Below, one piece after another: positions 47,416 to 55,359 of a stretch of 55,599 nucleotides of DNA; the stretch's first letter is position 1; every line of letters begins with the position of its first letter. A program made the translations under genes and the position numbers. Source of the stretch: Kitasatospora griseola (lineage in GTDB: Bacteria > Actinomycetota > Actinomycetes > Streptomycetales > Streptomycetaceae); the NCBI RefSeq assembly GCF_014648555.1, contig NZ_BMRI01000003.1, positions 119,423 through 175,021 of the forward strand, read 5' to 3'. The notes under the pieces were generated by a model. The model did not search any database, had not been told where the DNA came from, and saw nothing but the letters and a program-made list of their open reading frames with translations.

Positions 47416-49128
47416 TTACAGCGCGCTCAGCTCCGTCACCAGGTCGTCCAGGCCCAGCGAGCCCTGCGACAGCGCCGCCATGTGCCACGCCTTCAGGTCG
47501 AACTCCTCGCCGCGCGCCGCGGCCGCCGCCCGGGCCGCGGACCGGCCGCTCAGCCAGGCCCGCTCGCCGAGCTTGTAGCCGATCGCCTGGCCGGGCAGGC
47601 CCAGGTAGCGGACCAGCTCGCTGTCCAGGAACTCGGCGGACAGGCCGCAGTACGCGCCGAAGAACTCGCGGGCGCGCTCCGGCAGCATCGGCTCGCCGGC
47701 GGCGAACGGCGAGTCGGCAGGGAAGTCCAGCTCGGCGTGCATGCCGATGTCCACGATCACCCGCAGCGCCCGCATCATCTGCGCGTTCAGGTAGCCCAGG
47801 CGGTGGCCCGGGTCGGTGAGGTAGCCCAGCTCGTCCATCAGGCGCTCGGCGTACAGCGCCCAGCCCTCCATGTTGGCGCTGACGCCGCCCAGGGTGACCT
47901 GGTAGGTGGAGAGCCGGTCCGCCATGTACGTCCACTGCGCGAGCTGCAGGTGGTGGCCGGGAACGCCCTCGTGGTACCAGGTGGAGACCAGGTCCCACTC
48001 CGGGAACGCCTCCCGGCCCAGGGTGGGCAGCCAGGTCCGGCCGGGACGGGAGAAGTCCAGCGACGGCTGGGTGTAGTACGGGGCGGCGGCGCTGCCGGGC
48101 GGGGCGATCCGCGACTCCACCTTCAGCAGCGGGTCGGCCAGGTCGAAGTGCACGCCCTGCAGGTCGTTGATCGCCCGGTCCATCAGGCCCTGCAGGTACT
48201 CCTGCACCTCCTGCTCGCCGCGGATCGCCGGACCGTCGGTCTCCAGCCACTTCATCGCCTGCATCGGGGTGGCTCCGGGACGCACCTTCTCCGCCTCGAC
48301 CCGCATCTGCGCGTCCAGGTCGTGGAACTGCTCCCACGCCCAGCGGTACGCCTCGTCCAGGTCCAGGTCGGCGCCGGTCCAGTACCGCACCCAGCGGGTG
48401 TAGCGCTCGCGGCCCACCGCGTCGGGGGTGCCCTGGGTGGCCGGGCCGTACACGTCGCGCATCCAGTCGCGCAGCTCGGCGAGCGACCCGGTGGCCGCGA
48501 CCGCGGTGGCGGTCAGCTGCTCCCGCAGGTGCTCGGGCGCGGGGGCGACCAGGTCGCCGAACCAACCGCCGGGCCGCTCGGACTCGATCCACTCGCCGAA
48601 CTGGCCGACCACGGTGTCCACCTGGCGCGGCGCCGAGAACAGGCCGCGACGCAGCCCCTCCTCCAGGGTCTGCCGGTACTGGGCCATCGCCTCCGGGAAG
48701 CGGGCCAGCCGGCGCTCCAGCCGCTGCCAGTCCTGGTCGGTGTCGGTGGGCAGCAGGGTGAACATCTCGCGGGTGTTGTGCACCGGCGAGCCCAGGTTGC
48801 GGACCGTCCGGAGTTCCTCGCCCGCGTCGTGCACCGCGAGCTCCGCGGTCAGCCGCTCGCGCAGCAGTCGGGCGCAGCGGCGCTCCGCCTCGTCCTCGAC
48901 CGGGCCGGACGCCTCCAGCGCGTCCAGTTCGGCGAGGGTGCGGCGGGCCAGGTCGGCGAGGGCGCCGGTGCCCGCCGGGGACAGGTCGGTCAGCCGGTCG
49001 TCGTCCGGGTTGAGGCCGAGGTAGACCGCGGTCAGCGGGTCGAGGTCGGCGAGGGCGTGGACATGGGAGTCGGCGATGCGGCGCGGGGTGGGGCCGCCGA
49101 TGTGACGTTCGTTCAGTTCATGAGCCAT
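47416..49128 (-). CDS. DUF885 family zinc metallopeptidase-like protein
   Basis: A 570-residue cytoplasmic protein of the DUF885 family, related to M32/gluzincin-type peptidases. The zinc motif is YHEGVPGHHLQ and the third ligand is in MEGWALYAERLMDELG; APPGSAAAPYYTQPS precedes them. No signal peptide, so substrates are probably peptides in the cytoplasm. ATG 49128; AGGA upstream may be the ribosome site or part of a CAGGAT box 6 nt before the ATG. It lies 56 bp from the rhomboid-like gene on the same strand and may be co-transcribed. Confidence 0.9.
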   Translation of the reverse strand: MAHELNERHIGGPTPRRIADSHVHALADLDPLTAVYLGLNPDDDRLTDLSPAGTGALADLARRTLAELDALEASGPVEDEAERRCARLLRERLTAELAVHDAGEELRTVRNLGSPVHNTREMFTLLPTDTDQDWQRLERRLARFPEAMAQYRQTLEEGLRRGLFSAPRQVDTVVGQFGEWIESERPGGWFGDLVAPAPEHLREQLTATAVAATGSLAELRDWMRDVYGPATQGTPDAVGRERYTRWVRYWTGADLDLDEAYRWAWEQFHDLDAQMRVEAEKVRPGATPMQAMKWLETDGPAIRGEQEVQEYLQGLMDRAINDLQGVHFDLADPLLKVESRIAPPGSAAAPYYTQPSLDFSRPGRTWLPTLGREAFPEWDLVSTWYHEGVPGHHLQLAQWTYMADRLSTYQVTLGGVSANMEGWALYAERLMDELGYLTDPGHRLGYLNAQMMRALRVIVDIGMHAELDFPADSPFAAGEPMLPERAREFFGAYCGLSAEFLDSELVRYLGLPGQAIGYKLGERAWLSGRSAARAAAAARGEEFDLKAWHMAALSQGSLGLDDLVTELSAL

Positions 49129-49184
49129 CCGGCCATCCTGTCGCAGCGCCAGGCGAATTCAACCCCAATCTGAAAGTGACCCCG

Positions 49185-49865
49185 TCAACTGTGTCCAGCT
49201 CGCAATCGGCGCAGCGTGCGCCCCGGGTCCCAGACCGGCCGGCCGCGGGTGATCGGACGGAACGCCAGGCCGATCAGCACCGCGCAGAAGTGCCCCAGAT
49301 CGGTGAACGTGCGCGAGGTGAACAGCGCCACCAGGTAGAACACCACCAGCCCGCACCCGTACACCCACCGCCAGACGCCCGCCAGGCCCCACGTCAGCAC
49401 GCCCTCCACACCGGCCAGCGCGTACGACACCCCGACGTCCACGGTGCGCGCCATCCTCATCGGCAGCACCTGGTGGTGCACGCCCCAGGCCACCACCCCC
49501 TGGCTGATGAACGTCGCCAGCACGTGCGCGGTCAGCGCCACCGTCAGCCAGCGCCCGGTGCCGAGCCAGCGCTCGGCCGGGACGTGGAAGAGGTGGAACA
49601 TCACGAAGTAGAACAGGAAGTTCGCCTGCTCGGTCCAGATCAAGCTGGCCAGCAGCGCGTGCACCGGATGCGCGTTCAGCTGGTCGATGTTGGTGGAGCG
49701 CTTCTGCAGGAAGAAGTGCAGCGCGGCCGGGTCCTTCCGGGCCACCACGAAGCTGGTGACCGCGAGCAGCAGCAGCCACACGTACGTCCCCGGCGACTTC
49801 CCGACCCACCGGCCGACCGCCCGTACCCACCGCACCGGCCGCTCCTCGTCGCACTCCGCCGACAC
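49185..49865 (-). CDS. rhomboid-like membrane protein
   Basis: A 226-residue membrane protein with six helices. The arrangement is rhomboid-like: WTEQANFLFYFVMFHLFHVPAERWLG in the L1 area, a Ser in VGVSYALAGVEGVL at the position of the nucleophile (GxSx) and a His in DLGHFCAVLIGLAF in the last helix. Proteolytic activity is possible because Ser and His are present, but the GxSG glycine is missing, so it may be inactive. The start is GTG 49865 with CCAGG just upstream. It diverges from the TetR gene. Confidence 0.78.
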   Translation of the reverse strand: MSAECDEERPVRWVRAVGRWVGKSPGTYVWLLLLAVTSFVVARKDPAALHFFLQKRSTNIDQLNAHPVHALLASLIWTEQANFLFYFVMFHLFHVPAERWLGTGRWLTVALTAHVLATFISQGVVAWGVHHQVLPMRMARTVDVGVSYALAGVEGVLTWGLAGVWRWVYGCGLVVFYLVALFTSRTFTDLGHFCAVLIGLAFRPITRGRPVWDPGRTLRRLRAGHS

Positions 49866-49950
49866 CTGGTCACAGTCTGCGGTCGACGGCGGCCGTCGCT
49901 CGGCAGGGACCCGCCGGTCCTGCCCGCAGAGCGCGGACCCGCCCGGCGAT

Positions 49951-49956
49951 TACCCT
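49951..49956 (+). promoter_or_regulatory. candidate -10 box of the TetR gene (leaderless)
   Basis: TACCCT, 7 nt, then ATG 49964; no ribosome site is present. Confidence 0.45.
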
Positions 49957-49963
49957 GACACCC

Positions 49964-50698
49964 ATGGCAGCGACCCCCTCCCCCGCCGCGGCGGAGCGCC
50001 CCCGGCGCACCGGCTACCGCCGCCTGCCCGTCCAGCAGCGGCGCGAACAGCTGATCGCCGTCGCCCTCGAACTGTTCGCCGCCCGACCGCCCGAGGACGT
50101 CTCGCTCGACGACGTCGCGGAGGCCGCCGGCGCGTCCCGTCCGCTCGTCTACCGCTACTTCGCCGGCGGCAAGCAGCAGTTGTACGAAGCCGCTCTGCGC
50201 AGCGCCGCCTCCGAGCTCACCACCCGATTCACGGTCGCCACCTTCACCGGCACCCCCACCGAACAGCTCGGCGCGGTCCTCCACCGCTACTTCGACTTCG
50301 TCGACGAACACGCCGCCGGCTACGGCGCGCTGCTGCGCGGCGGCTCCGTCGTGGAGACCGCCCGCACCTCGGCGATCGTCGACGACGTCCGCCGCGCCGC
50401 GATTCGGCGCACCCTGCGCCACCTGGGCGTCCGCGAGGCCGGCCCCCGACTCACCCTGCTGGTCCGCTCCTGGATCTCCGTGGTGGAGGCCTCCGCGATC
50501 AGTTGGCTCGACGAGGGCCGCCAGATCCCGCTCGACTCCCTCTGCGCGTGGCTGGTCGACCAGTTCGTGGTGATGGCCGCGGCGACGGCCGTCCGCGACG
50601 ACCAGACGGCGGAGGTCCTCCACCACTGGCTCCAACTGGAGACGGACGAGAGCCCTGCGGGGGTGCTCGTCTCCCGCCTTCGGGACATAGGCATGTAG
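49964..50698 (+). CDS. TetR-family transcriptional regulator
   Basis: A 244-residue regulator. The helix-turn-helix is at about residues 26-70 (QQRREQLIAVALELFAARPPEDVSLDDVAEAAGASRPLVYRYFAGGKQQLY), followed by an all-helical ligand/dimer domain. The ligand cannot be predicted. It is divergent from the rhomboid-like gene, with 98 bp between the starts, and likely controls it or itself. ATG 49964 lacks an SD; a TACCCT box at 7 nt suggests leaderless expression. Confidence 0.93.
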   Translation: MAATPSPAAAERPRRTGYRRLPVQQRREQLIAVALELFAARPPEDVSLDDVAEAAGASRPLVYRYFAGGKQQLYEAALRSAASELTTRFTVATFTGTPTEQLGAVLHRYFDFVDEHAAGYGALLRGGSVVETARTSAIVDDVRRAAIRRTLRHLGVREAGPRLTLLVRSWISVVEASAISWLDEGRQIPLDSLCAWLVDQFVVMAAATAVRDDQTAEVLHHWLQLETDESPAGVLVSRLRDIGM

Positions 50699-50735
50699 GG
50701 AGCGCCCCTGTTTTCGCGCCCATCTGCTCTCCTAC
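50695..50735. terminator. hairpin between convergent TetR and DUF6745 genes
   Basis: GTAGGGAGC (50695-50703) can pair with GCTCTCCTAC (50726-50735) with one bulge; it spans both stop codons and has TTTTC in its loop. Confidence 0.4.
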
Positions 50736-51838
50736 GTCTCCCGCTGGGGGCGGTACTCGTCCTCCTCGACCCCGAAGGTCCAGGCCACGCCCGCCCTCGC
50801 GGTGCGGATGTGCGGCGGGACGCGCAGGTAGTAGGTGCGGAAGGTGCCGTCCGGTTCGGCGGTGGAGTTGACCACCTCGACCATCACCACCGATTCGTCG
50901 TCCGGGAGTTGGATCCGCCACAAAACGCCGGTCGCGTCGCGGTGCAGCGGTTCCGCGCCGCTCTCCGCCAGGTACCTCTCGTAGCCGAAGTGCTCCAGCA
51001 TGACGCGGCGCAGTTCGGCGTTCTCCTCGGTGCGGATGCGTTCCACGGTGAGGTCGGTCAGCCGGTCGAGGAAGTTCGCGGGGACGGGCATGCCGCGCCA
51101 GGCGTACAGCGCGAAGCCGTCGGCGTAGGCGAGTGCGGGGCCGTCGGCGCGGTCGAGGCGGCCGGCCTCGTCGCGGTGCAGGGCCACGGGGCGTTCGCTG
51201 AGCAGCACGGTGTTCTCGAACGGCCACCACCAGCCGGTCTGTCGGGCGACGCCGGCCAGCGCAGCGAGCGTCTCGTCGCCGGTGCCGGCGGTGTCGAAGG
51301 CCGCGAACCAGGCGGCGTCGTGCTGGCCGGCGACCGCGTCCAGCACGGTGAGGCGGACCTTGGCGCGGGTCTCGCCGGCGACCCGGCGGAGTTCCTTGTT
51401 CGCGGGGAGGCGGGACTCCTCCCACCCGAGCGGCTCGGGTTCGGGCGCGAAGTGGTCGAGCAGCGCGGCGCGGACCCGTTCGGCGGGCAGTGCGGCGGTG
51501 GCGGCGAGTTCGGCGCCGGTCGCGCCCCACAGTTCGGCCCAGCCGGTCGGGCCGAGCGCGGTGAACGCGGCGGTGCGGGCCCGTTCCCAGGCGGCGGTGC
51601 GCACCTGTTCGCGCACGGATCGGCCGAACTCCTCGCGGTGGTCGAGCAGTTCGGTGACGGCGGCGAGCGGCGAGGGGTACCAGCGGAACTCGGCGGGCTC
51701 GGCCAGCCCGGCGGCCCGGTAGGCGGTTCGGACGGCCTGTTCGGCGGTGGCCCGGTCGGCGGGACCGGTGGCGGCGGCGACCGCCCGCCAGTGCGCCACC
51801 GAGGCGTCGGCCGGACGGCCGGTCAGCTGCGTGCTCAT
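50732..51838 (-). CDS. DUF6745-type protein
   Basis: A 368-residue soluble protein that I place in the DUF6745 family by the WWWPFENTVLLSERP, LHRDEAGRLDRADGPALAYADGFALYAWRGMPVP and NAELRRVMLEHFGYERYL motifs. The C-terminus (MVEVVNSTAEPDGTFRTYYLRVPP and GVAWTFG) is a second conserved part. The first 180 residues are helical and variable, with an Ala/Arg-rich segment. Family members often neighbour leucine-rich repeat proteins. ATG 51838 follows AGAGGA. The gene lies 36 bp after the small partner and divergent from STM4015. Function unknown. Confidence 0.8.
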   Translation of the reverse strand: MSTQLTGRPADASVAHWRAVAAATGPADRATAEQAVRTAYRAAGLAEPAEFRWYPSPLAAVTELLDHREEFGRSVREQVRTAAWERARTAAFTALGPTGWAELWGATGAELAATAALPAERVRAALLDHFAPEPEPLGWEESRLPANKELRRVAGETRAKVRLTVLDAVAGQHDAAWFAAFDTAGTGDETLAALAGVARQTGWWWPFENTVLLSERPVALHRDEAGRLDRADGPALAYADGFALYAWRGMPVPANFLDRLTDLTVERIRTEENAELRRVMLEHFGYERYLAESGAEPLHRDATGVLWRIQLPDDESVVMVEVVNSTAEPDGTFRTYYLRVPPHIRTARAGVAWTFGVEEDEYRPQRET

Positions 51839-51874
51839 CAGTTCTGTCCTCTGTCTCTTACGGGGCGGCCGGGC

Positions 51875-52201
51875 TCAGTCCGCGACGATCCGGACCGCGC
51901 CGGGCACGTACTCGCGCTGGCGGACCACTCGGAACCAGCCGGTGGGCAGGGCGATCGCCGCGTGCTCCTCGTGCACGACCTTGCCGCCCTCCGGCAGGTG
52001 CAGCCAGGCGCGGCCGAACGGGCCGGACTCGCGCAGCAGTTCGCCGGGGCCGACCACCGCGTGGGCGTGGCCGGTGACTTCGCCGAGGGCCAGCACCAGC
52101 CGGCCGCGGCCGTCCCGCGGCTGGCGCGGCAGGCGGGCCACCGCGGCCGGGACCGCGCCCTGCTCGACCGGCACGATCAGTACGTCTCCCTGGCGGTACA
52201 C
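51875..52201 (-). CDS. small conserved partner of the DUF6745 protein
   Basis: A 108-residue protein with a beta-rich pattern: YRQGDVLIVPVE, RLVLALGEVTGHAHAVVG, VHEEHAAIALPTGWFRVVRQREYVPGAVRIVAD. The two histidines in TGHAH and the HEEH motif could form a metal site, as in cupins. The start is GTG 52201 with GGGAGGA upstream. It is the first gene of a minus-strand pair with the DUF6745 gene. Its close relatives occur beside DUF6745 proteins, as far as I recall; function unknown. Confidence 0.75.
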   Translation of the reverse strand: MYRQGDVLIVPVEQGAVPAAVARLPRQPRDGRGRLVLALGEVTGHAHAVVGPGELLRESGPFGRAWLHLPEGGKVVHEEHAAIALPTGWFRVVRQREYVPGAVRIVAD

Positions 52202-52365
52202 GGAGTCCTCCCGCGGTCGGGTCCGGCCGGGCGCCGGACGTCCCGACCGGAAAACTAGGCGGCCCCACCGACAACACCACGCCCGAACAATTCCCCGTGC
52301 GGGTGAACGTCGGGGGCGGCTGGTAGACAGGGTCCGGCCCCACGACGAGCAGCGAGGAGCGGCGC

Positions 52366-53316
52366 ATGACCATCAATCAGCACATCGAGGAGTTCCACGG
52401 CCTTCCGGTCACCGACTTCCTCAAGGCCTCCGAGGAGGGGAAGTTTCCCGCGGCGGCGGCCACCGCCTGGAAGATCTGGGTGGACTGGGACGACGACACC
52501 ACCTTCGCCGAGTACTGGGCGAAGTTCCTGGAGACCGTCGCGGTGGAGGAGGTCACCGCGGTGGTGATCGGCCGCTGGTTCTCCGAGGAGCCGGAGTCGC
52601 TGTCCGAGGCGCTGCCGGTGGTGCTCGCGTCCGCCGCCCGCTTCCCCGCGCTGCGGGCGCTGTTCATCGGCGACATCGTCATGGAGGAGTGCGAGATCTC
52701 CTGGATCCAGACCTGCGACATCACGCCGGTCCTGGAGACCTTCCCGCTGCTGGAGGAGCTGGTGATGCGCGGCGCCGGCGAGGACTACGACGGCAACGAC
52801 CGGCTCTCCCTGAAGCCGCTGCGGCACGAGAAGCTGAAGGCGCTGCGCTTCGAGGCCGGCGGCCTGCCGGGCGTGGTGGTCCGCTCGGTCGCCGCCTGCG
52901 ACTTCCCCGCGCTGGAGAAGCTGGAGCTGTGGCTCGGCGTCGACAACTACGGCGGCGACTGGACGATGGCGGACCTCGGCCCGTTCCTGTCCGGCGCCAA
53001 CCTGCCCTCGCTGAGGTACCTGGGCCTGCAGAACGCCGAGCAGCAGGACCGGATCGCCGCCGAGATCGCCCACGCCCCGGTGGTTCCCCGACTGGCCGGA
53101 CTGTCGCTGTCCATGGGCGCGCTCACCGACGAGGGTGCGGCGGCGCTGCTGGAGGGCCAGCCCCTCACCCACCTGAAGACGCTGGACCTGCACCACCACT
53201 ACCTCACCGAGGGCATGCAGAAGCGCCTGCGGGACGCCCTGCCCGGCGTCGAGATCGACCTCTCCGACGCCGAGGACCCGAACGACAACTGGCGCTACGT
53301 CGCCGTCTCCGAGTAG
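52366..53316 (+). CDS. STM4015-family leucine-rich repeat protein
   Basis: A 316-residue cytoplasmic protein. After an N-terminal cap (HIEEFHGLPV) and an acidic WVDWDDD segment, irregular leucine-rich repeats follow: FPALRALFIGDI, FPLLEELVMRG, HEKLKALRFEAGGL, FPALEKLELWLG, LPSLRYLGLQN, VPRLAGLSLSMGALTDEG and LTHLKTLDLHHHYL. This is the STM4015 family, named after a Salmonella locus, usually encoded with STM4014, STM4013 and the radical SAM proteins STM4012/STM4011. The LRR sheet suggests protein or peptide recognition. ATG 52366 follows GAGGAG. First gene of a plus-strand operon. Confidence 0.85.
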   Translation: MTINQHIEEFHGLPVTDFLKASEEGKFPAAAATAWKIWVDWDDDTTFAEYWAKFLETVAVEEVTAVVIGRWFSEEPESLSEALPVVLASAARFPALRALFIGDIVMEECEISWIQTCDITPVLETFPLLEELVMRGAGEDYDGNDRLSLKPLRHEKLKALRFEAGGLPGVVVRSVAACDFPALEKLELWLGVDNYGGDWTMADLGPFLSGANLPSLRYLGLQNAEQQDRIAAEIAHAPVVPRLAGLSLSMGALTDEGAAALLEGQPLTHLKTLDLHHHYLTEGMQKRLRDALPGVEIDLSDAEDPNDNWRYVAVSE

Positions 53317-53330
53317 CCGGAGGTCCTGCG

Positions 53331-54500
53331 TTGACGCCGCCACAGCTGGTCGTCCTGGGTTGCCCGGGCCACCGGAGAGTCACCCTGTTCGCCGCCGCGG
53401 CCCGCGCCGCGGGGCTGCCGGAGCCCGCCGTGCTGCCCTGGTCCGCGGTGCTGCGCGGGCGGTACGAGCTGCCGCCCGGCGCGGTGGTCCGGGTCGACTC
53501 GCCCGGTGAGGACCCGGAGGCCGACCGGCTGCTGCGCGGCGCCGCCCTGGGCGCGGGCTACGCCGCCACCCGGGTCGAGGGCGGCCCGGCCTGGTACGCG
53601 GGCGTGACCGCCGCCCTGCGCGAGCTGGCCGCCCGGCCCGGGGTGCGGCTGCTCGGCGACCCGGAGGAGACAGCGGTGATGTTCGACAAGCGCCGCACCC
53701 ACGCGGCGCTGTCCGCCGCCGGGGTGCCGGTGCCCCGCGCGCTGCCCGGCGAACTCCCGCACTCCTTCGAGGAGTTGCGCGAACGGATGGCCTCCGCCGG
53801 AATGCGCCGGGCCTTCCTCAAACCGGTGCACGGCTCCTCCGCCTCGGGCGTGGTGGCCCTGGAGTTCGGCCCGCGCGGCCAGATCCAGGCCACCACCTCC
53901 GTGGAGGTCACCCCGGACGGGCTGCACAACTCGCTGACCGTCCGGCGCTACCGCGGCGCGACCGAGGTCGCCGCCCTGGTCGACCGGCTCACCCCGGAGG
54001 GCCTCCACGTCGAACAGTGGGTCCCCAAGTCCGGCCAGCACGGCCGCGCCGCGGACCTGCGCGTCCTGGTGGTCGGCGGCCGCGCCACCCACGTGGTGGT
54101 CCGCACCAGCCGCCACCCCATGACCAACCTCCACCTCGGCGGCGCCCGCGGCGAACTCCCGGCCGCCCGCGCCGCCGCCGGCGACACCTGGCCCACCCTG
54201 CTCGCCACCGCGGAAGCCGCCGCCGCCTGCTTCCCGCGCGCCCCCATGGTCGGCGTCGACCTCCTCCCCTCCTCCCACTGGCGCCGCACCCTGGTCGGCG
54301 AGGTCAACGCCTTCGGCGACCTGCTCCCCAACCTCCCCGGCCTGCCGGACGGCCCGGCCCCGGGCCTCGACACCTACGCGGCCCAACTGGCTTCGCCGAG
54401 CTACCTGAACGCCCTCCACCGGAGCACGGCGGCAGCCCACGCTCCGCACCCGCACGCAGCGGAAGGGCAGCCCCAGCCAGTCGACGCCCCGGCGGCGTAA
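53331..54500 (+). CDS. STM4014-family protein with ATP-grasp ligase motifs
   Basis: A 389-residue protein. Start TTG 53331 is fixed by GGAGGT 6 nt upstream. From residue 118 it shows an ATP-grasp pattern: FDKRRTHAALSAAGVPVPRA, FLKPVHGSSASG (164-173, ATP lysine and glycine loop), LHVEQW (hinge), DLRVLVVGG (242-250), GVDLL (308-312) and GEVNAFGD (323-330, metal ligands Glu and Asn). This suggests an ATP-dependent carboxylate-amine ligase of the RimK/graspetide-synthetase type. The last 40 residues are disordered. It is in the operon STM4015-4014-4013-4012; the substrate is unknown. Confidence 0.82.
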   Translation: MTPPQLVVLGCPGHRRVTLFAAAARAAGLPEPAVLPWSAVLRGRYELPPGAVVRVDSPGEDPEADRLLRGAALGAGYAATRVEGGPAWYAGVTAALRELAARPGVRLLGDPEETAVMFDKRRTHAALSAAGVPVPRALPGELPHSFEELRERMASAGMRRAFLKPVHGSSASGVVALEFGPRGQIQATTSVEVTPDGLHNSLTVRRYRGATEVAALVDRLTPEGLHVEQWVPKSGQHGRAADLRVLVVGGRATHVVVRTSRHPMTNLHLGGARGELPAARAAAGDTWPTLLATAEAAAACFPRAPMVGVDLLPSSHWRRTLVGEVNAFGDLLPNLPGLPDGPAPGLDTYAAQLASPSYLNALHRSTAAAHAPHPHAAEGQPQPVDAPAA

Positions 54501-54516
54501 CCCCGAAGGAACCCCC

Positions 54517-55359
54517 GTGCACCACGACATACCGAACATGAACGAGATCGTCGGCACCCACGATCTCCTCCTCCTCACCCTCGACACCCTCCGCTTCGAC
54601 GTCGCCGAGGAACTCCTCGCCGCCGGCCGCCTCCCCCACCTCGCCCGGGTGATCCCGAACGGCGCGTGGGAGCGCCGCCACTCCCCGGGCAGCTTCACGT
54701 ACGCCGCCCACCAGGCGATCCTGGCCGGGTTCCTGCCCACGCCGGCCTCGCCCGACGGCCCGCACCCGCGCCTGTTCGCGGCGCGTTTCGCCGGCTCCGA
54801 GTCGACCGAGTCCCGCACCTGGGTGTTCGACGCGCCGGATCTGCCGACGGCGCTCGCCGCGGCCGGTTACCGCACGGTCTGCATCGGCGGCGTCGGTTTC
54901 TTCAACAAGCAGGGCCCGCTCGGCTCCGTCCTGCCCGGCCTGTTCCAGGAGAGCCACTGGGCACCGGAGTTGGGCGTCCCGTCGCCGACCTCCTTCGAGT
55001 CGCAGGTGGCGGTGGCCGAGCGGGTGGCCGCCGAGCAGCCGTCCGATCAGCCGCTGTTCCTGTTCGTCAACGTCTCGGCGCTGCACCAGCCGAACTGGTT
55101 CCACCTGCCGGGCGCGACCCGCGAGGACGGCGACTCCCGGGCCAGCCACGCCGCCGCGCTGGAGTACGTGGACGCGCATCTCGGGCGGCTGTTCGCGGCG
55201 ATGTCCGCGCGTCGGCCGTGTTTCGCGATCGTCTGCTCGGACCACGGCACGGCGTACGGCGAGGACGGTTACACCGGTCACCGGATCGGCCACGAGGTGG
55301 TCTGGACGGTGCCGTACGCGCACTTCACCCTCCCGGCCACCTCCCAGGAACCCCGATGA
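54517..55359 (+). CDS. STM4013/SEN3800-family alkaline-phosphatase-fold hydrolase
   Basis: A 280-residue protein of the alkaline phosphatase/sulfatase superfamily: LLLLTLDTLRFDV (metal Asp at the start of the fold), SFTYAAHQAILAGFLPT at the nucleophile position (Ser59 or Thr61), and VCSDHGTAYGEDGYTGHRIGHE with D242, H243 and further His residues as metal ligands. No signal peptide, so it acts in the cytoplasm, unlike most phosphatases. The GTG at 54517 follows GAAGGA. It overlaps the next gene by 4 bp (ATGA). Substrate unknown. Confidence 0.85.
   Translation: MHHDIPNMNEIVGTHDLLLLTLDTLRFDVAEELLAAGRLPHLARVIPNGAWERRHSPGSFTYAAHQAILAGFLPTPASPDGPHPRLFAARFAGSESTESRTWVFDAPDLPTALAAAGYRTVCIGGVGFFNKQGPLGSVLPGLFQESHWAPELGVPSPTSFESQVAVAERVAAEQPSDQPLFLFVNVSALHQPNWFHLPGATREDGDSRASHAAALEYVDAHLGRLFAAMSARRPCFAIVCSDHGTAYGEDGYTGHRIGHEVVWTVPYAHFTLPATSQEPR

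Noticed and set aside
45604..49173. A 1189-codon plus-strand open frame
   Set aside because: It runs antisense to the MFS and DUF885 genes; composition is Gly/Arg/Gln/Val-rich as expected for a GC-bias shadow, with no family sequence.
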